DNA from: Lingula anatina
Lineage: Eukaryota; Brachiopoda; Lingulata; Lingulida; Lingulidae
Direction: 5' to 3'
DNA: 47,135 nt
Assembly: GCF_001039355.2 (NCBI RefSeq)
Contig: NW_019775481.1
Coordinates: forward strand, 322,049 to 369,183
Every line of letters begins with the position of its first letter. Position 1 is the stretch's first letter. Below, piece by piece: positions 33,958 through 47,135 of the stretch. The position numbers and the translations under genes were made by a program. A model generated the notes under the pieces. It worked only from the letters and a program-made list of their open reading frames with translations. It was not told where the DNA came from and did not search any database.

Positions 33958-35312
33958 TTTTCTGGATATTTCCGATCTACTACTGCCAAATGAACAATTT
34001 GTTAATTTCTCATCAGGCCCATCCTGCTCTCCACCATAAAATAGGTCCAAAAGTTTTAATTTCTATCATTTATCATTATCTGAAGACCAACTATATTTTC
34101 AACAGCCTGTTACATTACAAATTCACGTCAAGCGTAATTGACACATTGCTTTACCGGTAGTACAGTAAACGTATCATATCAATCATATGATATTCTTTTA
34201 AGGATCGTGGGCAGAAACTTGAGGGGAAACTTTCGAATGAACGAAATATGTTAAAACGTACCAGAAAAATTGCCTCAAGGGTGGCACTTTCTGAAAAATA
34301 GTGGGCCCTTTTACGTGAAACTTGGCCTTCGTTTCTTTAAAGGTCCGGTGTGACAGGTATTGCAGTTCTAGGAATGGAAGCCCGCGGATCCATATGATAA
34401 GAACTGGTAAGGGTTAGTAGGAAGTGTTGTGGTTAGTATATGTATATTGAACAAATGTCACCTGTACACAGTAATGGGGAACTGCCTACGGTTGCTAGCG
34501 GACTACAATTCCTATCACACCGGGATCGAATTTTTATTCAAAATTTACCTTTTCCAACTCAAAAACGCATCTTACTCTCGTCTATGTCTCTATACACAAA
34601 ATTAAGAAAATATATGTTAGATAAATATAAATAAACACTAAGGAACCGTTAACGTATTAATTTTTTTTATAGTCTGATACGTAAGGAATTATTTTCTAAA
34701 AAGAAAAGGTCTTTTCAAGACATTACCAACAAGTGCCATTTAGTAGTTCAACATTTTTCATATCTTTTTTATTTGCTTGGCACATATAAATTGAAGAGTT
34801 AGGCAAAGTTATTTCTTTAAAGGATGCCCTTTATTACTTTCTTCTCCTTGTACGTAATCAAATCAATGAGCTATATTCTGACATAACTACTTGATTTCAT
34901 TTGGTAAATCGTATTAAAAGACTCGTTCTAGTCCACCAGTACTTCTTAACTTTAAATAGTCTCACATTAATACATTAAAAGCCGTTGAGGCGAGGAAATA
35001 AAGCCAAAAGTAACGATTAGCACTTTCAGAGGTGGAACCACTAGTAGGATAAACGGCCGGACCCCAAACACCATTCTGTGTTGCTGCATTTAGGGCTGGA
35101 TCTGGGTCGGGCCATATTGTAGGTGGTGCCATCTGCCGGATAGTTTCTAGTCTGTCCAACATGAGGCGCACTACATCCGGGTATTTTTCTGAAACGTCAT
35201 ATTGCTCAAACGGGTCTTTAGTAATGTTGTACAGCCACACGTTCTTGCTAAGGGACACGTTCTGGATGCTGGGGTCGATTCCAATGATTTCAAGTTCCAC
35301 TGGTTCTCCATC
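33958..35312. repeat. Second copy of the 1.35-kb direct repeat
   Basis: The counterpart of 32088-33441. This copy runs on without interruption into the rest of the last exon and the upstream introns of arylsulfatase copy 2, so it is the one to keep in a gene model. Confidence 0.85.
34768..34773 (-). terminator. Candidate poly-A signal of arylsulfatase copy 2
   Basis: TTTATT on the plus strand (AATAAA on minus) lies about 190 bp past the stop codon. The same hexamer occurs in the false duplicate. Copy 1 has diverged at this position. Confidence 0.35.
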
Positions 35313-38300
35313 GACATACTCTGTGACAAAAGCTGTATTAGGAAAAACATATATTAAAAAAGAAACGTTTTATATAAAATGTCCATATAGGTTCATTTCC
35401 CACGCGAGGGCCTTTTTTACTCGTTTTTTTTTCTCGTTTTTTTCTTTAATTTTTGTATTCCTTATACCTGTAAAACATTTTAAGTGTCACACACACATGC
35501 AGTTACAGCACATGTACAATACCATATATATATATACAAACGTGCAAAATTTATGTGGAGCAAATGAGAAAATGATGAATGGCAAAATCGTATCTAAATC
35601 GTAGGATATCTCTTTTCTTGGTTTTCTTTGATTTATTAAATTTTTTATTTACTATTACTACCTGCAGTCCCCGTGATGATTTTCCAATCCCCACGTCTTA
35701 GCGACGCCCTCTGTGAGGTGTCAAAGGTGTCGTTGTAAAGCGGGCGTCCTCGAGGGGGGTACCACGACGAGGGAGATATCAGTTCATGGATGACCTCGTA
35801 TCTGTGACCCGTTTTTCCGGAACTGAAAGTGGCGGTCGAGTTAAAGACTAAACGGTTGTATTTTTGAGACCAAAGAAATATTTATCCAAAGTAATTCGCG
35901 CAGAGATATCCTGGATTCTGGTTGGATGATGGAAAAATATATACGTAAGCTCTTAAAACAATCAAATGTGCTAGATATACTTTCATTAATAAAAGCAAAG
36001 ATTTGTGATGCATGCTATAAAAAATAAAAAAAGTTAAGTCGAAATCACCCACGCAAGCAGATGGAAGTGATGACCACAAATTTTCAATTATAACCTAGGA
36101 AAAGTGTCACCCACCTTAAAGTATTCCAAACATCAAATCCATCTAATCCAAGATTTTTAACATCTACTCCCGCTAATCCGAGCAATGTCGGACACCAATC
36201 TGTGATGGTAATGAGGTCACGAACGGTTCTTCCCGGTCTCTGTAGCAGTTTACTCCATACAAAAGCTGGCACTTTTATCCCACCTTCCCAGAGAGATCCC
36301 TTGATGCCCCTGTAGGGGGCGTTGTCAGCGCCCTGTTTTGGCGCACCGCCATTGTCTGAAAATTATCGCAAAACTTCCACGACAACAGTGGTGAATTGTT
36401 GGTTAGACTTAATCATTCAGTTGTATTGTAAACAAAAAAGTTTTAGCCGGCTAAGCTGACAGTAATCTAGCGAGACTCCCCAGGGGGATAGATCGATCTT
36501 AAATCTGTGGGAATGCAGTCTTAGTCTATTTCATCTCCAGTGCATAAAAATACTATCTGTTACAGCAGCAACAAACGCCACCTACCGGATGAAAATACAA
36601 TCACGGAGTTCTCAAGCATCCCCTGCTGTATCAAACTCTCCACAATATCAGATACCGTTTTGTCCAAAGCGGACACCATTCCTAGAAAAAAAACATTACA
36701 GACAGTTTGACCAGGATGCTACAATATGGTAGAGGCTTATAAAAACCACGTAAGATGAGACTGACAAGGAAAGAAAAATAATGATCACGTGCACACAATG
36801 ATCACACACAACTACAGTGGTGAGGTTACATGTGTTGGTACCTGGCAGAATAAACGAGAGATAAGCTCCTGAAAATGCCCAGATCTGACTCCTTTCAACT
36901 TGGACAATTAACGTACCTAAATACGTTTTCCTCACGCCACTCGGAACTAACCCATCATATAGGCTTTCAAATCTCTGCGGGACTTGAACCGGTTCGTGAA
37001 CGAGTTGGAATGGCATGTACAAAAACAAAGGCTGCAAAATGGATAAAGTGCCTATCATGACACAACAAAACGTTTGTAAAATAAGCTGCATGCAACACTG
37101 AAATTGAAAACTTAAATTGAAAACGTAATCATGTTTGTTATGAAAAGACAACTCTTCACTGTAGCGATCCCCTGTACTTACCTTATTGGTATTGTGATGG
37201 CGTATGATATCTGTTGCCACGCGAGAGTATATCTCTGTTGCGTACACGCCGTATTTGGACCGATCTGGCACCGTTCCGTTCCAAAGGTCAAGGCCACAGA
37301 CACCAGGAAATGCCGAGAGACAATTTCTGTGGGAATAGAAGTCTGTGCCTCCGCCGTATATCCCTAAATAGGAAAAAAATCGTAAAATCTAAGGCCGTAT
37401 TCACAACAGCGGACTAAGTAGTCCGCGGATCAAATATGGCCGTCCTACTTGAATGCTTGTTGCGCTATCCCCGCAGAGAATCTATTCAGTGTCTATTTAA
37501 GGATTATGCGGCAAGCTTTCAAGTGGGTATGTCATATTTGATCCACGGATTTGTTAGTCCGCGGATCGTCTTGTTCTGAATGCGCCATTAGTACCCGGAG
37601 CCTCAATATTATTTTCAATTCGAGGGTGACAGGTAACGGTATATAATGGTATGCATACAGTGTATATAGAGGCTATAACGATATTGTACCAGTATCATAC
37701 ACTGAAGAAGACTTCTTACACTGAAGCAGAAATATTTGACTCTACACTGAGTTTAGGTCTTGCTGGAAGAAACATGTTTCCTAACTCACCATAGAAGCTG
37801 TCAAAGCCTCTATACGTTGGGGTATGTTTGTACGTGTAGTGCCCTAGATGCCACTTCCCGACCATGTGGGTGGCGTAACCCCTCTCTTTTAGCCTCTGGG
37901 GGAGTAGTTTCTCCGTCAAAGGCATCCCCACGGGATAGCCATGCATGTAGGCAACCGACAGACCGGTGGTTACCTAGAAATCGTTGACATTTCTAAAGTT
38001 ATACATGTATATACAATTATTAGTTTGATAACAAACTGACTAACAAACTGACTTACAAACTAACCAACTAACTAACTAACTAACTAATGGACTAACTGAC
38101 CAACTAAATGACTAAATGAACAGATAAAAAACTAACTGTAAATAAATGGATAAGTAAGTAAAGATATGATAAGAGACGGGTACATCAGTTATTGAAGTGT
38201 ATGAATTAAAATACACATGGGTGATTGAGGTTACTCTTGAAAAACGGGAAAGACCAAAGAGAGAGAGAGAAAGAGGGGGTGGAAGGGAGAAAGAGGGTGA

Positions 38301-38389
38301 AAGAGAGAAATTAACAGAGAAAGAGAAATGAACAGAGAGAAAGGGAAAGATAGAGAAAAAAATGAACAGAGAGAGAGAGAGAGAAATGA

Positions 38390-38430
<41 letters not shown>

Positions 38431-38852
38431 GGAAATGAACAGTGAGAGAGATAAAGAAAGAGAGATGGTGTTGGAGATGCATATGAGAGAGTGGGATCTG
38501 ATGCAGAGGAACTGAAGTGATAGCTTGGGCAGTAGGCCTACATGTTTATAGGGAACGCGAAAATGTGGTGGAAATTCAAACCACTCACCGCATCCCGACC
38601 TGTTAACAATTCTCCTCTGCTTGGAGTACACACTGACTTGGCGTAATAATTCTCCAGTTTGACTCCCTCGCTAGCCAGTCTATCCAGGGTTGGCGATTTC
38701 ACCTGGTTGTTATGGTAACCTATGTCATTCCAACCCATGTCGTCTGCTAGGAACAAGACAATGTGCGGCGGTGTGGCGGAAACAGCCGGACAAATCCGAT
38801 GCAGCAAAACCCAAGCAAGAACCGATGGAATGACAGAAGTCCACCCCATCAT
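34962..38852 (-). CDS. ARSB-like: Arylsulfatase B-like sulfatase, copy 2, 8 exons, 537 aa, with C-terminal hydrophobic tail
   Basis: Minus-strand exons are 38589-38852, 37790-37973, 37182-37363, 36917-37031, 36586-36681, 36115-36355, 35662-35822 and 34962-35332 (1614 nt, in frame, GT-AG). Exon lengths equal those of copy 1 one by one, proving a tandem duplication. The catalytic set is complete: D37-D38, C75-T-P-S-R79, K128/H130, H222, D281-N282 and K299. A signal peptide is present (about 1-25). The C-terminal spacer SGSTSESAN is followed by [16 protein letters not shown], which looks like a GPI-attachment signal. Differences from copy 1 are mostly conservative, for example HRNCLSAF versus HRSCFSIF in exon 3 and a changed stretch after the gene-specific start of exon 2. 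It is head-to-head with copy 3. The substrate is inferred from the family to be sulfated glycosaminoglycan or a related marine sulfated sugar. Confidence 0.93.
36446..36520. mobile_element. MITE family A, 5'-truncated copy in intron 5 of arylsulfatase copy 2
   Basis: About 75 bp matching the right half of family A (GCCGGCTAAGCTGACAG through GGGAATGCAGTC), flanked by TTA at 36443-36445 and 36521-36523. The left half is missing. The paralogous position in copy 1 (26231-26238) reads TTA-TC-TTA without the element. Confidence 0.7.
37393..37587. mobile_element. MITE family B, copy in intron 2 of arylsulfatase copy 2
   Basis: About 195 bp with inverted ends GGCCGTATTCACAAC and, in reverse complement, GGCGCATTCAGAAC, and inner inverted AGTCCGCGGATC blocks on both sides. 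Same intron position as 27470-27638. Confidence 0.7.
38258..38470. repeat. GA-rich microsatellite region
   Basis: Interrupted GA/GAAA runs in intron 1 of arylsulfatase copy 2. On the transcribed sense strand it reads CU-rich. Confidence 0.9.
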
Positions 38853-40135
38853 GGAAATCGCTTACTTCTCTAAGTCTAAAAAGACACTGCTATATAAGTT
38901 CTCGTATTTCTAACTAAGAATGTTATTCTAAATTTAGTAATTGTATTTGGCACATTGCCCTTGGTGGCTTCAAAAACACCGTGTCAACAAAACTGAGGGC
39001 CGCCACTTAAATCTGCGTTTTGACAGCTTGTTTTAAAGAATAAACAAATACTATTCTCTTTCGCATTTCTGGGGTTGGCATACGTGTCTCTGCTTAACAT
39101 CAAATCCAGAAAATGGTTAGTTTTCTTCTTAAATTATTCCCTTTTGTTTTGTCTGTGCACGTGCATATAGTGACTGTATCTGGAAAAAAGTGCTTCTGTT
39201 TCGTTGATATGGCAAAGTTAAGGCAATTAAAAAAACAACAACAACTTAGGGATGTTAAATATAAATTCGTGGAAGAATTCCAAATGTTGAGTATAGATGG
39301 CTTATTAGAGCCCCTGTGTAGGCCTATATCAGTGTGCATAGTGTGATTTGCGTTTATGCTTGATTGTTTTTTCTTCTATCATATTACGGAGCATGTTTAA
39401 AAACCCAATGCACGTGCACTATATTATATTTAAACATATTATATCACATATTATATCACATATTGTATCACATATCACATATTATATCACATATTATATC
39501 ACAAAATTTATGTACCAGCGCAGGTATCATATGCATTTCATTGGATTGCTAAAGGCACGCATTATCTATGTATCTATATTATTCATCCATATGCATTTTA
39601 CCAGCTCGATCGGTCTAGTGCGAAAAGTATAAATAAATAGTCTTAAAGTTTTCATTTATGATAGATCCACATATTGGATTTACCTGTTGACTGCTTCGTT
39701 TGTTCACTCTGACAGACTTGGTAACAACTGAAAAATCCGTTCAGGTGAAGGTGAAATAACTGAACAGGTACAATGTAACTCAAACTGAGATCTAATGAAA
39801 CTACAGTATTTCCACAGTATTAATAAAGTATATATACAATTTCCGTCATAAAAAGGAGGCCTGTGTTTTTTAACCGGTTTCCATATGAACTCTACCTTGC
39901 TAAGCATATAGGAAAATGGGGACATGGAAGCTGTACAATGTCTGTGACCCGTATCGGAGGCATCATGTACTTAATATAGAATTAAAAAATGCCCTAATGT
40001 TGCTATATATGTATGCGGTGCGGGTCAACACATTGTTTAACACGGGGCGTTTTTGCAGAATATGAAATGAAATGCTTACGTTCAACGTTATAGGTTTTGT
40101 CAGTGAATACATACCAAGTCTCTGCCGAGGTGAAG
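38853..40135. other. Shared upstream region of arylsulfatase copies 2 and 3 (head-to-head)
   Basis: The 1.28 kb between the start codons of copy 2 (-) and copy 3 (+) must contain both promoters. Homology between the upstream regions of copies 1 and 2 ends within about 35 bp of the start codons (near 29225 and 38885), so the promoters were largely not co-duplicated. A TTATATAG sequence on the minus strand near 38889-38897 could be a TATA element for copy 2 but would give a very short leader. A short-period tandem repeat is at 39425-39505. No gene is supported. Confidence 0.5.
39425..39505. repeat. Tandem repeat ATATTATATCAC, period about 12-15 bp
   Basis: Six or seven imperfect units of ACATATT(A/G)TATCAC in a row, upstream of arylsulfatase copy 3. 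Confidence 0.85.
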
Positions 40136-46478
<6,343 letters not shown>

Positions 46479-47135
46479 GGAGCCGAAGTAAGATAACTCT
46501 GTTACACAAAATATTTTTTATTCTTCAACTTATCACTGTACTATAAATATAAAAAAGTATCATTTTTAATTATTTTGTGTTCCATTTGATTTGTTATTTA
46601 AAATTACAGTACATATTTATGGACACATTCCAATTCCAAAGTTGCCGAACCATAATTGTAAAAGAGTGCATTTTTATTTGAGATATTTTGACGTAATTAA
46701 TCATCTAAACAAATTTAAGCCTACGAAACCATGTGTCTGCATGTAAGTAATGCGTAATCAATTTTAAAAATAATATAAAATATTTCATTTATTTCAATTT
46801 ATTATAACTGATTCACATAAAAATCCTATTAATAAACAAGCACACGAGTTCCTTTTGCAGCCAGAAAATAAGCTTCATTCGTAACAAATCATATTGAAAA
46901 AAAAATCATTAAAATTATTAAAAGTAAATTATTATTCGATATAATTAAAAATCAAGAGTAGAGGTCACTTTCACCGGTACAAAGAAGGCATTTTCACACC
47001 CTGTTTGGCCGAACTCAACAATGAGTTGAAGTATAGGACATTTGCTTAGAGCATAAGATTGAACATAATTGCAACTAAGAATAAGAATGATTATAACATA
47101 AAAGATAAGCCTAAAAATTCAATAATTATATAATG
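46479..47135. other. 3' UTR and flank of arylsulfatase copy 3
   Basis: AT-rich non-coding DNA. A canonical AATAAA at 46831-46836 would give a 3' UTR of about 370 bases. I see no further gene before the window ends. Confidence 0.55.
46831..46836 (+). terminator. Candidate poly-A signal of arylsulfatase copy 3
   Basis: A perfect AATAAA about 353 bp after the stop codon, the first canonical hexamer on this strand that I find after the gene. Confidence 0.4.

Larger units (their letters stand above)
29195..34961. other. Intergenic region between arylsulfatase copies 1 and 2
   Basis: This region holds the promoter of copy 1 and the 3' flank of copy 2. Contents are a single ambiguous base at 29422, an imperfect ~190-bp-spaced direct repeat at 30036-30310, a hairpin at 30532-30582, a ~92-bp tandem array at 31164-31594, a 97-bp palindrome at 31863-31959, an AC microsatellite, and an N gap flanked by a duplicated 1.35-kb block. 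Two strong 5' splice-site-like sequences occur on the minus strand near 30970 and 31020 (GGTGAGTAC and GGTAAGTACT). No complete gene is supported apart from the terminal-exon duplicate at 33091. Confidence 0.5.

Noticed and set aside
33091-34050. Long open frames running through the N gap on both strands
   Set aside because: They exist only because N codons are not read as stops. Their real parts are the duplicated last exon of arylsulfatase copy 2 and unrelated flank.
39100-39346. Overlapping ~78-codon frames between arylsulfatase copies 2 and 3
   Set aside because: Frames occur on both strands with no family resemblance; the region is better explained as the shared promoter region.

Overview
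The window looks like nuclear DNA of a marine invertebrate animal, most likely a lophotrochozoan (for example a mollusc) or a basal deuterostome. The reasons are AT-rich intergenic DNA, small coding exons with GT-AG introns, many microsatellites and MITE-like elements, a testis/flagellar THEG-repeat gene, and an expanded arylsulfatase B family. The species cannot be fixed from the sequence. All gene models were spliced by hand; every junction keeps frame.

Layout. 1-3797 has no convincing gene. 3798-8582 (-) is a five-exon THEG-repeat (sperm microtubule-associated) gene. 11575-14001 (+) is DTWD1, the tRNA acp3U-forming enzyme, with an unusually long Gln/Ser-rich insert. 14965-20000 (-) is a five-exon gene for a 294-residue conserved protein of unknown function, convergent with DTWD1; a 75-codon ORF lies just upstream on the same strand. 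21918-22352 (-) is a single-exon, secreted, ten-cysteine protein that I do not recognise.

From about 23000 to 46478 the window holds three complete arylsulfatase B-like genes, each with eight exons at matching positions. Copies 1 (24677-29194) and 2 (34962-38852) are in tandem on the minus strand and encode 537 residues each, both with a hydrophobic C-terminal tail that resembles a GPI-anchor signal. Copy 3 (40136-46478) is on the plus strand, head-to-head with copy 2, encodes 513 residues and lacks the tail. All three keep the formylglycine motif CTPSR and the other sulfatase catalytic residues. Between copies 1 and 2 the scaffold has a 516-base run of N flanked by a nearly perfect 1.35-kb direct repeat, which looks like an assembly false duplication and adds a spurious partial last exon.

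The most interesting signals are: a patchwork of similarity between copies 2 and 3 (exon 1 and the core of exon 6 nearly identical, exon 4 about 36% different), suggesting localised gene conversion; two small MITE families with TTA/TAA flanks, one showing a probable excision footprint when the two paralogous introns are compared; a 13-unit tandem array built on the palindrome CACCGCGGTG inside intron 1 of copy 3; long snap-back palindromes; and the tail that separates probably anchored from soluble sulfatases.
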